This document shows positions 37,980 to 49,359 of a stretch of DNA of 64,000 bases, piece by piece. Below the pieces are notes generated by a model. It saw only the letters and a program-made list of their open reading frames with translations, was not told where the DNA came from and ran no database searches. A program made the position numbers and the translations under genes. Every line of letters begins with the position of its first letter. Positions within the stretch are counted from its first letter, which is position 1. This DNA is from Ligula intestinalis (taxonomy: Eukaryota > Platyhelminthes > Cestoda > Diphyllobothriidea > Diphyllobothriidae). The DNA is taken from assembly GCA_036362985.1 (NCBI GenBank), contig JAYGXS010000003.1, positions 29,697,573 through 29,761,572 of the forward strand, written 5' to 3'.

Positions 37980-39425
37980 AAGTGAGCGGTCGACAGTGTG
38001 GTGAACGATGAGATGCATAAGTAACTCCAGTGCACATGCCGATTTGAGAGGGTGTCGATGGCGACAGATAATGCTGGAAAATGGGGCAAAATTTAGGCTG
38101 TGACCTGTGCAGAGGTGTAGGTTGAGGCAATAGTATGAGGGTGCGTTGAAGTGATCTCCTCAACGTGTGCCGGTGAATTGGCACGTTGATGTGAGAGGAA
38201 AGGGTGTGTGTGACGTAGCGCATCGCAGTAAATGTTGAGACAGACAATGCTGCGCCCAGCGTTCGTAAGCCCGTTAAGCTGTCCTCTGTGATGTCAGTGC
38301 TACTCATAGTCTGATTAATAATCTGGTATTAGCATTAATACGAGGTAAACATTGGATTTGGAAAGTAAAACGTCTAAGTATTCTTTTCTTATAGTCATTA
38401 TCATATTTCTTACATTGACGAAAACCGCCATAACCTCGGTAAGAGAATGCTTTCAGAATCAATTAGTGGTTTATCATACATTGCATGCATGCAGCCCTAG
38501 TCACTTCAGACCACTCTCTCGCTATTTGCTGTGTGCGTTTCATAAGCCCTCTTGGACTTCATGATAAGTTGTTGCTTACTATGCTTACTCTGAGATCAGC
38601 CCCTGCGCTGACACAGTTTCTCCGCTGCCAAGCTGCAGGCCCGCATATGACTATCCACCGCGTGTGACTCATTGTGCCTATACCTGCAAAGAGTTGCGCG
38701 CCAAAACGATCGCTTCTCGGTCGGGTCGATGCCTCGTGTCGTGGCCCTTTAGCCTAGCAAGCTGGAGGTCAATCTATTTTGGCCATTTTCTGATTGGATG
38801 GAGGATTTCTTCGGGTCCCGTTACCTGTGCACAGAGGCATAGAGCACACAAAAATCAACTGGACTAATTACTGTGAGCATCATTTTTCTTAAACTACGCT
38901 GTGCAATCTTATCGGTCTTACCTTAATTCTGACCTTGGGGGGGGGACATACTGTATTCGACGATCCCTCCCTTCAAAAACTGCGGAAAAGATGTCGAAAA
39001 AAGGTGACTGACTGAATGCTTACACTGTTGGTTTCACTTTTGTATGTTGCTTGTGGGAGGACCTACATCCTGTGAGGGGCATGTGCAGGTGAGCTCTCTA
39101 ATTCTGCTAGCCACCGGTTTGGGTTGCCATATGGGCACATGAAAAGTGAGTGAGCTCAACTGTAATAGAATTCCTTCCTCAGTATAAACAACCTGACGCA
39201 TTTTGATCTCTGAGGGTGGCTTAATGTGGTGGCTTAGAATGCTTAGGATGAAGGGTCTGGCTGCCATATCTGCTTAAAGTCGCTAGTGTGTAACTCACAC
39301 TTGGTAAAATCCAAGGCCCCCTTCAACCGTATTTGGCACGTGGAACCTCGTTCTTTTTGAGTGGACTAGGAAGTTTGGTGACACGCCTCAGTGAACGTTC
39401 ATTTCGCGACAGTGACTTAATCACG
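37980..39425. repeat. Diverged direct duplication, unit 2
   Basis: Second unit of the duplication that begins at 36590. It is longer because about 350-400 bases lie between the TTTGCTGTGTG block (38529) and the CTAGCCACCG block (39108) that are not in unit 1. A TATAAACAACCTGACGC block at 39184 also recurs at 45736, so this region belongs to a wider repeat family. Confidence 0.55.
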
Positions 39426-40730
39426 TGACTTTTACCGTCCCTTCGCCAAAGTTGACCTTGGGCACACGCTAGGCAATATCGAAAACGACAGTCGAAATAT
39501 CGTCACTATGTTGGTTACTTTTCGGATTATGACACTTGTAACCATCGATTTCGATAATGTCTACCGTGTGCTTCACAACAGTTTGGCGCAGAGACGGTGA
39601 CTTGCAAGTGAATCGGTTTTAAGTGATGGTAGACTTTCACAGCATCTATCGCACTCTCTATTTCCTCACCCACCCGAGTCTGATATCAAAAATAGTCACG
39701 AAGACCGGAGACGATATCAGAGGCAGTGGCTGACAACACTGGCGGACCCACATGCGCGTGCCACGGCACGAACTGTTCCCCTTAAGAAACACACACACAC
39801 AGCAGGATTTAAATAACTGGAGGATAAGAAGTAGCCACCACCATATGACTTCCAGTGCACACATCATTACGGTGTTGCTCCGTCGAATTCGACGATGAGC
39901 AGCCGCGTGCTCTAACAAGCTGCAGCAAGCGCTGAAACAAGCCAAAACAGAGACTAAGGCAGAGCTGGGCATACCACACGAATACTACAGCCAGCTGGAA
40001 CAACGCAGCGAACTACGGCGAAGTGGAACAATAGTTAAAGCAGACTCGCGGGGAATCTACCCACTCGATCGCAGATCCCATCTCTGTTTCCGGTGTTAAG
40101 AGAAAGTCAGTAAGAGGGAGAGTGCAGCTGGCTGGCGCGATAGTTACTTAACACGCAGACATCATTCTTTACACAGAAAAAACACCGGGCTGATGAGGGG
40201 TCTGATAATTACGGCAGCTGGCTGCCTTCTCAACCACGGTAAACCATGATAGTTACAGACTGGCATCTCGCAGATGTAGCATAGAACATGTATGCCAAAG
40301 GAGCTGAGTGGCAGCATTAACTCCTGAGCTTGCATAATTCCTTACGTAAATTCATTGAGCCTAATGTTAAAATGTATTCATTAGCACGGTACAATATAAA
40401 CAATTATTGTTAACTCCAATGAGGTCTAATTTCTTTACTCCCTATGTTGGTAAGACTACCTTTCTACTTTCAATTACTTACAGCAGTCAGGTTGAAGGAC
40501 TACCACGGTTGGGTTGCAGGATGTTGAGAACTTTTTGCGCAGAATGAGATGTGATCACTGGAACCATGTTTGCATTCACCTGACCTTGCGGATATCCATT
40601 AAAATGCATCATCAGAGACAGCCATAGACAAGGGAACGGAGTGCATGCAGAGGAGGAAAGGAGTGCTTACAGCCCGAAGACTGCTATCAGGCAACAAGTA
40701 ATTGCGACGTCAAAAATCCAACTGCCACAG
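39426..40730. other. Stretch without a supported gene
   Basis: GC content is higher than elsewhere. A short CA run lies at 39790-39800. Frames up to 104 codons overlap on the minus strand without domains. Part of it could be upstream sequence of the PLE copy that starts at 40734. Confidence 0.35.
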
Positions 40731-40733
40731 CAA

Positions 40734-41118
40734 AAATTGTCTGATATTCTTCATCGAGGAAACGCAGCTTCGTCCAATCATGGATGTCCGAAGATGCATA
40801 AGCGTTTTTGAGACGACTGATGCCAGCTTCCAGGTCACAGTGCTTTAGATGGGACGCAAGTACACCTTCAAGTTCGATGGAATCGATATTTTCGCAGGAG
40901 ATCGCAATCGTGTAGACTGCGCACTTAACGCAGTGGCCTCATCTTATTTCCCCCAAGTGTATCTTTGGCAGGGAAGACAGAATAGTAGAGAACAGCTAAC
41001 TGCAGCAGTCTCTGTGTTTCCATCAAATTTGCGCATGTGCCTCAACTTCTCAGCGTCCCTGTGGGCAGAGTCATCTCGTTTGCGGGGTGTCCTGTGTCGG
41101 CAGCACGCTATTTCGTAA
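40734..41118 (+). pseudogene. GIY-YIG endonuclease relic of a second Penelope-like family (B, copy 1)
   Basis: The plus strand reads EETQLRPIMDVRRC, then FETTDASFQVTVL, a stop, and MGRKYTFKFDGIDIFAGDRN, continuing as RV. In full-length relatives of this type the corresponding region is an ET...R..EH...V helix followed by a GHTFKFDEA block and NRVSRELLES. Block order and spacing fit, but there is one in-frame stop and the YVG core is degraded. The frame 40849-41118 that looks like a small gene is only the tail of this relic. It is oriented like copy 2 at 42.4 kb and lies 1.2 kb upstream of it. Confidence 0.6.
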
Positions 41119-42165
41119 GCAACAGAATTTCACCTTCTGTCCGCAGCGTCGTATTTATCGGCAAATAGTCTTTGTGCCCCATGTCTCTTCTCCTTGGTCT
41201 CTGGTCGGGACGTTTATCCGGATAGCCGTCATGTGACGCTGATCACCTCAGGGTGACAAAACTCGGTGGTGCTGTGTCATGGGTGCGTACCGCTTTGTGC
41301 CCCCGCGTTGCGTCGGCACGCGAAGGTCGCGCGTAATCCGGCCCTTTGTGCGATGGTGCTATCGCTTGTTGTTGTCTTCTCGTCATCTTGATTTGAGGAC
41401 GGCTAAAGTCCTAAGACCTAAGTTAATAGGAAAATCCTTGGCGTTACGATCTTTATGTCTCCTTCCGCATGGGAAGAGAAGAAGTGAGATGCCAGGTGGA
41501 CAAAATCGTGTATTCTGTACAGATGGAATAGGTTAATTGATTTTGGCAGTCAGATGAGGGTTTATCCGCACCCAAGGGGGAAGCAGCGTCCGAATTACGG
41601 GCGTGTGGCAATCATCCCAGTGAGTCGGCCCGGAGGGTGATTGGCCAGGGTTGGAGAAGACAGACACTGGCACACGCATAATTGTTAGCAGCCATGAGCT
41701 TTTGCACGGACAGGAGTCCCTCCACACTACTTGAACCTTTGTTGACTAGTTTGCAGTCTACTAATGAGCGCAAAAATCGCCACCTTTGAAAACCAGACAG
41801 GAAGTCCTGTTTCAGTGACAGCAGCAGCAGGCCACATGCCCCAAGACTTTTTACGTGAATAAGCAAAATTATCGATGAAAGGGTCGTAATTGCTGGCTCA
41901 GTTGCGTAAGAGGAAGAACTCGTCGGACCAGCTACAGCCACGGACGCGAATTCCGCAGTTGGCAATTTAGATAGACATGTGGCAGTCTACTAACTGCATC
42001 CCCTAATACATCAGCAACTTTTGCCTGCGTTTATCTCTGATAATGATCGCAAGAGGGGATGCGAAACGCCAGATAATAATATTATTGCTGCCAAAATCGC
42101 ATTCCTTTCTCGCAACACATCCTTAAAACTAAAATTTTCATTGGTGTCCAAGCCAGCGTCAAGGA
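41119..42165. other. Stretch between two PLE-B copies
   Basis: Frames of up to 117 codons on the minus strand and 85 on the plus strand, no recognised domain. It may include the upstream part of the second PLE-B copy, but I could not find a reverse transcriptase YADD block. Confidence 0.3.
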
Positions 42166-42166
42166 A

Positions 42167-42413
42167 GAAACAGTTGTAGTCATTTACCGGAGCTGCTGTA
42201 GTTGTGTACAAAAAACTAGGCCTGAGAAGACGATGCGACCACTAGAACAAGACTTTTATTGTCCTGACGTTTCAAATTCTGTCAAGAATCCTTAATCATA
42301 GGTAATCGTAGAATGTTTTCATAAATAGGTAGATAAGACTGAAAGAACCAGTACCACGACAGAAAACGGCTGTAGTCATTTACCGGATCTGGTGCAGTTT
42401 CGGACAAAGCAAC
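42167..42413. repeat. Direct repeats flanking a motif unit inside PLE-B copy 2
   Basis: About 50 bp at 42167-42217 and 42362-42413 are similar (both contain GTAGTCATTTACCGGA) and encode the start of the same endonuclease block (VVIYR). Between them lies 144 bp that includes a minus-strand terminal motif unit. The arrangement looks like a head-to-tail junction or an insertion with partial duplication of the PLE coding sequence. Confidence 0.6.
42222..42302 (-). repeat. PLE-terminus-like motif unit, single copy
   Basis: The minus strand reads CCTATGATTAAGGATTC, a 4-5 base loop, AGAATTTGAAACGTCAGGAC and AATAAAAGTCTTG. It is the same subfamily as the arms of the 23.5 kb palindrome. ATTCT can pair with AGAAT, CCT with AGG, and GAAAC is kept. 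Confidence 0.65.
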
Positions 42414-43090
42414 TATGTCGGAGAAACCGGGAGCTTACTATGCATGCCGAGCATGTAGCTGCGGTGAAGACGAAAGCTGATTGGTCCGATAGGCTGCAGC
42501 TCACTCCACTAGATCCGGTCATAGTTTAAAATTAAACAAAGACCGAAATCCGCGCAAGAGGTAACAACTGCGTGAGCCATGACCTGCTCAAGTAATGGTT
42601 CTCAGGCGTCCAGTTCACCAACGAGTGATATAACATACTATTTCCACATCCCTAACCAAGACTTTTTCTGAGCAGAAGAATCAGTCACGCAGAAAGGGTG
42701 CATGTTATCAACAATTTAGATGACACCGAGCCTAACTGCCATGTAATTATCACGCCAAGATCCAACATAAATGATTTTGTGACAGTTAATAACTCGAAAG
42801 CGGTCTGCCAAGCCATTATCGCATCAGTCATGACCCGAAGGGATGATCGTGGGGCCGCTAATTTTAATGCGCTTGCGGTCGCGTATAAAAACCGCGAATC
42901 TTCTACTTCTGGACTGCTTCCTGGAACCCACCGTTTTGCTTCAATCCGTTCAGCCAGCATTTTGTACGATGTCCTACGTGTTTACCCAAGAGAACGTGGA
43001 GGTAGAAACAGTCACTTGCACATGAATTGGATTTTTGTGAGGAAAGACTTCGTGACATCGATCATACTCTCTTTTTCTTCACTTTACTAA
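42362..43090 (+). pseudogene. GIY-YIG endonuclease relic of a Penelope-like element (family B, copy 2)
   Basis: The plus strand reads VVIYRIWCSFGQSNYVGETG: both GIY-YIG half-motifs in the YVG variant, then in another frame HAEHVAAVKTKADWSDRLQL. An interval with stops still shows RARGNNCVSHDLLK and a WFSG block. The open frame 42698-43090 continues downstream and ends in KNRESSTSGLLPGTHRF and further sequence. I read this long frame as the C-terminal extension and 3' region of the element, not a separate gene. Frameshifts near 42435 and stops at about 42524-42590 and 42630 make it non-functional. Confidence 0.65.
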
Positions 43091-44880
43091 GCCCATTGTG
43101 ACGGCAGAATAAAGATAAGCCGTGGCGAAATTGGGCACAGCGAATTGTGCGATGTGAGTAAGTACCGAGGTGTGCCATCTCACCACATGCGTGGAATTTC
43201 CCTTGGATATGCATGTCCAGTAACGTCTTTCATGCACTTATTTGGTTTCCGTGCAGGTCCAGCATATCTATCACTTGGCCTTATGCAGGGACAAAGTCGA
43301 AGTCAAAGGCCAATAATTTATATAAGCCAAGCACGCCGAAGATTTATGCATCAGTGGCCACTTAGAGTTAGGTAGTGTCCATAAACACCTCAAAGAAAAG
43401 TGGAGGAGGCGTTGGCCGCACAACACAGACTGACTGAGTCCACACCTACCATTCAAGTCTCACACTTGATCACTATTCATTTTTTCCGCAAATTTGAAAT
43501 TTTAGTTGTCCAGTGCACATTTCTGCGTGGTTTCCAGTTTATATGAACACAAACACTCGAGCATGGCACTGCGGATGACTTACCAGACTCGAGCATCTTT
43601 TCCATCTGACAACTGAGTTTTCATCCAATGCCCAGGACAATAAACAAACTGATCCGGTGTTTACAACCCCGCCTCCTCATCCATGCAAATAACTGAAAGG
43701 CTCATGTTTTATTCATTCCTTAGAGTATTGAAATAATTATTATGTTTTTTCTACCTTGAAAAACTTGACTTTATTGAATCTTTGTTTCCTTTACTTTGTT
43801 TTGCCTGGACTGTTTACTCTGTATTACACTCTATCCACTTTTACAGCATGGTGAGGTTTTTGCGTGTTGGTCTGGGATCCAAAGAAGGATACTATCAGAA
43901 TCCTTCTGGGGGGGCACGTGCATGTCCGCTTTCAATAAAACAGTCACGTTGCGCTAATGACGCCACCAAAACCATGCTTTGCATTCCGAACTTGTATGTC
44001 AAGAGCCATAAATCGGCGTGAAAGTACATTTAAAATCTGCTTAGGGTAGCTGCCCTCGAAGAGGGGGGAGGGACGCCGTACCACACGCGGGTACGTGAAG
44101 GTAACGTCCGGAAGGAGTATTCACAATAAGGCACAAGGCTGATGATCTGATCAGACCCTGCCTCTCATCTAACTTCTAAATGTGACAACGCAGACTTCTG
44201 CTGAGCGCAATTGATAAACGCAGACAGGCCTAGCAATGTCATGCTTAAGCAATGTAAGTTGGAGGATATGGCTGTCAAAATATGGGGTTCAGCCGATATT
44301 TAGCATATTATATTAAGCGAAATTCAAATGGCTTAGAAGCCACCATCTTCTTATGGGCTGGTACGATTTTTTGACAAGTAACTTGTTGCAAAAAATCTCC
44401 GGAATCGATAACATGAAGGGCTCACTATCCAAAAAGCTAAAAGAAGGGTTTAAATGGTCCCTAAAATGTGCGTATTACATCCTGATCATTCATAGAACAA
44501 GTTCGGGTTTACACCTAAGAGGATTGACAGATCCCCTGTCAAGTCCGAATCATAAGAAATCGCTTCCATCCGTAAGAGTTTGACGCTGCAAAAACAACGA
44601 GCACATAGGAAAGCCTATAAAGTGGGCCGTTGTCAGTCAGTCATCTTTTTTATAGTCTAGCTGCGCAGTTAATATTTCTGTCTAGGATGTGAATGTCACC
44701 CATTTTAACTTGTGACTAGCCTTGACACGATGAGCTGCTCCCTGAGACTTCCGTCGAAATCTTACACTGCCGACTGAGGAAGTGCAGACTTAATGATTAC
44801 TAACGACCAGTATCCTAAATTTGAATAAATGATTATCAGATGCATTGGAGGAGACGCCCTATTTCCCGACCGATGAGAGG
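43091..44880. other. Stretch without a supported gene
   Basis: Several frames of 60-79 codons, none with a recognised domain. No RNA gene or matched repeat seen. Confidence 0.35.
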
Positions 44881-44883
44881 TCG

Positions 44884-45127
44884 TATATTTTGCAAGTGCA
44901 GTCCCATTATTACGTAATTTTAATTTAGAGTAGGCCTACTGCAGCCAAGATAGGGCAGAGACTTGTTGTTTGTGTGACTATACACGTCATTTCAATGCCT
45001 GACTGTATATTTTGCAACTGCAGTCCGATTATTACGCAATTTTAATTAACAGGAGGCATTCGTTAGCTAAACAAAGGCATAGGCTTGTTATTTGTGTGAC
45101 TATATACATCAATCCAATGTTACTACA
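44884..45127 (+). repeat. Two-copy tandem duplication, period 122 bp
   Basis: TATATTTTGCAAGTGCAGTC at 44884 recurs with small changes at 45006. ATTATTACG(T/C)AATTTTAATT and GGCTTGTTATTTGTGTGACT also recur in order (first unit GACTTGTTGTTTGTGTGACT). The two units are roughly 75-80 percent identical. Confidence 0.85.
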
Positions 45128-45299
45128 CGGCATTAAGTAAGCTAGGTCTCATAAATGTCAACCAAAATTCTGAAACCGGTTTTCGGCCGGAACAAAATAC
45201 TTCAATATATTTATAAGATTAGGTGTCCTTCAGCCTAATCTCAAGATATTTCAGGCAGGCCGCGTACTTTAGCAGTTTGAAGGTAAGCGCGGAGGCTTA

Positions 45300-45560
45300 T
45301 GCCCGGAATAAAACTACGCAGAAGTTGACTTGCGTTGCATCTACTGCATTATCCCCTTCCTACATGATCCCGGTGTCATGACCAAGTCAGGAGGGCCAGA
45401 GCAGGATGAGGACGCAGGTGGCTGACGCGGTTGGAGTCGCCTCTCAACGTGCTGCCATACCTGGTTCGAAACCGGCGGAAAGGGGCTGCCATAATGTAAC
45501 CCTTGCAGACTAACTGCACGTCCACCAGTCAGCTAGTCCGAGTTATGCCGTCAGTCAGCA
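45300..45560 (+). repeat. tRNA-derived SINE with A and B boxes
   Basis: TGGCTGACGCGG at 45419-45430 fits a polymerase III A box, and GGTTCGAAACC at 45463-45473 is a perfect B box with four of five T-stem pairs possible. The preceding segment with GCATCTACTGC is shared with the decayed copies at 9985 and 11285. It is the best-preserved member in the window. D-arm pairing is poor, so it is a SINE, not a tRNA gene. Confidence 0.65.
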
Positions 45561-45699
45561 ACCTCTCAAGTCACCATTTTTAATGCACCGTGATAGCTTG
45601 AAGTGCGTTTACTTGTTTTTAAAGAGGAAAAAGGCACTGAGCCGTCAACCTCACTCTTTTGATCACATTGACAATGTCCGGGGTCCAGAAATGGGATTA

Positions 45700-45860
45700 A
45701 AGAGTAAGGCCAACGGCTCAGCACCTTGCTCTCCCTATAAACAATCTGACGCGTTTTAAACCATAACTGTACGCCAAAAGCGGAGGTTGTGAAACGGCGG
45801 GCCACCGTGTTCGAACTGCGGGCGAGCGGGGTCATTGTTCGCGTTCGCCGTTTGCGCAAG
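45700..45860. repeat. Repeat block shared with 39.17 kb
   Basis: CTATAAACAATCTGACGCG at 45735-45753 matches TATAAACAACCTGACGC at 39184-39200. A 97-codon minus-strand frame crosses it but has no recognised domain. Confidence 0.4.
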
Positions 45861-46899
45861 GTCTTGGCTCATCATCTTATTTGGCTAAGCAGAGGTGCAC
45901 GTATATGTAGATATAACGCCTCTTATTCATCACCAGCTTTTCATGCTTTGCAGCATGCTTGAAAACCAAGACTTACCTGCTTATTAAGCATTGCTATCCC
46001 ATGCAGTGCACCCACTAACTAAAACGAACGCATTAAATGATACATTGCTTCAAAAGCGCAGATACCTAAGATAGTGCTTTAAATCTGACCATAATTGTGC
46101 CCTGAAGGTTGTTGTTATCTTTCATTAATCTCTAGTCATTCGCCTACATCTCTGAGTGAACATGAAAACCAGTGTAGTTATTTACTGCTTAGGAGTTTTC
46201 TTAACGCACATTAGTCAAGCGTTTACCTAGATTTTGATGGTGAAAAAGCCAGAGGCATTAGAAAAGGAAGTTAGTGAAGTCAACAAAAACCTCAGGCTCA
46301 GGGATAACAGTTGGGACAGTGGACATTTTGGAGTCAATAAGTAGGTGATTGAGAGAGCGCAGATACTGATCCAGGGTCACTCGAATGTGGCCTGAACCAA
46401 ATTTTGAAAAATTTGTTGATGACAAATAAATGCGGACCATTGCCAGAACGCTCACTTATTGTGACAAGACAAGGGGTACAAATACTGAATAAAGTAAGAG
46501 CGAACGTTGGTTCGAATTACTTGTCCATACTACGTACGGAAGGACGCTCTGCAACAATTGAGATGTGGCGGCCTCGATAATTTGTCTCAAAGTCACATTA
46601 TTTTCAGAGATTTATTAATAACTGTCAGATCAAAGCAAAGATGCGGTAAAATAACATTCACCCATTCCGGATTAAGGCATTTTAATCCTATAGAGCTTAA
46701 GTGCATTTTTGTTTGGACAGCAGCATAGGCAGAAATAAAGCAGTTTTTATGAGGCGCTTAAAAAAACCATTTGAAAGTTCCAACGGCATATTTTTGTTAG
46801 CGTATGCCCATGGATTAAGGTATAAAGTCGATAAACTTGCTCCTTTTCCAGCAAGTCAATATTTGCCAATGCAAGCGAACATCCGTGTCCGTGCTACTT

Positions 46900-46989
46900 A
46901 TGTCTCTGATGACGAAACTTCGACGGATATCGAAACGTCAGGCGAATAAACATATTGTCCCAGCGATCGAGTCTTCTTCTTCTCAAATC
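46900..46989 (+). repeat. PLE-terminus-like motif unit with hammerhead-like core
   Basis: Reads CTGATGA at 46906-46912, a short imperfect stem region, GAAACGTCAGGCGAATAA, then a tail TTGTCCCAGCGATCGAGTC and TCTTCTTCTCAAATC. GTCT just before CTGATGA can pair with AGGC after CGTC. It also lies at the end of a small frame whose last residues are SDDETSTDIETSGE, which is kept in part in the other copies. Confidence 0.65.
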
Positions 46990-47189
46990 AATACCTCCCT
47001 TATTTAAGATGTGGTGATAGTACTAGCTTGCAGACGCACATGAAAACAAAAGAACTGCTCCGAAAATGGTAAGAAGTCGAAGCAAAGAACAGTTCAGCAA
47101 CGTCTAGCAGCTGCGTTTCGGTACGGCGCAATTGCAAGTCTCAAAACCGAAAACAGCTACTGTTTTGGTTGTTCGCTAGGGCTCATCAC

Positions 47190-47650
47190 AAGCCAGGTAG
47201 CTAGCAATGACGCCTAACGTGCAACGAATTGGGACTTTTGATGAGTCAATTGGGCACCCGTAGCGAGTGTATAACACATCCATAGGCTCAAATGTCGCCT
47301 TAAATCAGTGCAATGGGTTTGGCCGTTGAGCCTGTAGTAAGACGGAAATTAACAGTGATAAAACCATAACCGACTTAAACACTTTGCGAGCAATGTGGCA
47401 GTCCGGTAGATGCTTACAGTTTTAAAATCTTCACAGAAAGTAATATCTTACTTGGTGAAAACAAGTAGATTCGAGGGTTTATGCGTGCAGGCCAAACACG
47501 CTTATGAATATTTGAGCCAAAGTTCATCAAATATTAAGGCGTTTACGTGTACTACTCATAAGCTGCTAAATGACAGCTAGTAGAATAAACTCCATAATTA
47601 TTTACCATGCAGAAAGGACAGCTACCAGCTTAAATTGCATGTGTTTTAGT
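47190..47650 (+). repeat. Unrecognised repeat family D, copy 1
   Basis: Colinear with 50440-50890: CATAGGCTC/ATCAGTGCAATGGG blocks, TGAATATTTGAGCCAAAGT against TGAATGTTTGAGCCATAGT. An additional piece (ATTATTTACCAT and ACAGCTACCAG) recurs at 48770-48815. No coding signal seen. Confidence 0.55.
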
Positions 47651-48754
47651 TTGAGCATCGCAAGCGATGATGTCCACCATGTGCCCGAGAGCAGGGACGG
47701 TGGGAACAGTCAGGTTTAGTGAAAGTAACGCACCACTACCTACCCCAATCTAATCCCCCTCATCCCCTTCAAACGGTCACAAGACAAAGTCAAGATGACC
47801 GAGCAGGAATTAGGTGTAAGCTGCTTCCTCCAGGTACAGCTAGAAACACCATCTAAGTTAACTTAATCTTAAGTGACAGTAGCCTTTTGCGTTAGTACTA
47901 CTGCATCATTTATCCTCACTTACCCATAGTAGGTGCCCCGAATGTCTCAAGGAGCCCGAGTCTCGTATTTCTACGACTTAAACTACTGGTTATACTGCTG
48001 CTGCTTCTTACGGTGTATCTGACTGATTGTAGTGCTGGTATGTTTCTTAACGCTAATATTTGGTCTGGAATGACACTGACTAGTCTCAGGTCTGGGGAAG
48101 CGTTCCCTTGATCTCACATAAGAGTTTGGACCTGCATTTTTGCCATTCCCAGTAGAGTAGATGTTTGCAGCTCGGTGTATATTGGTGCTTGTTCTAGTTG
48201 TTGCCTAAATTTTACATTGCTAAGGCTAGGATACTACTGTTAGGAGTAGCAGTTAAAGTAATAATAATTGCTTAAGCCAATTTCTGACAAGCTAGAGTGT
48301 GGCCTATAGTAGTCATGCCTACTAAGGCCAGTAATACAATATTATAATACGACCTCCGTGTGATTTTTAAGAAGTCAGTGCCCAGTGTGCACTACCAATC
48401 AGTATTAGGTAAAGTTATAAGCTTATGGGTATAATAAAGCATATAAGAAATAACACAAGTTCAACAATATTGCTATATCCTATAACTCTATCAGTTGCTG
48501 AGTTATAAGCGAGAAGCATAACAGATGGGAATACGAGCTTGCCCGAATTTCCCATCTTCACGTGCTGAGTCTGTACGACACTTGGAATTTCCTGCGAGCA
48601 TGTGGCCTCTTTGTAGGAGGTTGCAGATCAGCAGATACAGGCAGATAACGCTAGATTACATGACAGGCTCGAGGTTCTTACGAGCGATGTAGCTCTTGGA
48701 GTCTACCAATTCAGTTATTAAATCATAAAAATCATAAGCTGCCAAAAACAGCCA

Positions 48755-48830
48755 ATACTGTACCCTCTGTAATTATTTACCATACTGGCAGGACAACTAC
48801 CAGTTAAAAGAACAGCCTTCAACGTATGCA
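48755..48830 (+). repeat. Family D fragment
   Basis: GTAATTATTTACCATACTGG and ACAACTACCAGTTAAA match the 3' part of family D copy 1 (47595-47640). Confidence 0.4.
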
Positions 48831-49359
48831 ACATTATCAACATCCATTTTGATATTCCATAAGTTCTTGGTTGCCTGTTCCTACTAGCACAGGGAACTGT
48901 GTGATTGTCCCTAAATAAAAATGTATACGGCATCTAGTCAGGACCGCTTTACTTTAATCTTAACGATCGGTACGGTTCTAACTTATTCGCAAGTTTAAAA
49001 TAGGTTTTAAAAACAAAAGATTCTCTTAATTCAAAAATAGAGTTATTTGCTACCGAACACGTACAAAAAAGAAAAGTTTTAAGTGTGTTTTCTATGAATA
49101 AGACGACTAACAGCACTCAAAGGCAAAAAATGTGAACATTTAATATTCGAAGATATTAAGTCCTTACAGTCCATTTCCTACCCAAACACGCAATGTCTGA
49201 ACTTTGAAAAAGGTCCTTCTGGTATTGTACGCTCTTCCCATGGTCGTAAATGGGTTTTTAAATATGTTTACATCATCCCCTGCAGTATCAAGCATTATTT
49301 CCACATGATGCTCACTCCTCCATGTTTTCAATCCTGAGCGTGGTCGTCGAGGTCTCTGT

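Noticed and set aside
36590..39425. LTR retrotransposon with the two direct repeats as LTRs
   Set aside because: Only about 330 bp lies between the units, with no gag, protease, integrase or primer-binding site, and the units differ in length.
40849..41118. Separate 89-residue gene
   Set aside because: Its N-terminal block KYTFKFDGIDIF continues a GIY-YIG relic read upstream past a stop, so it is a piece of PLE-B copy 1.
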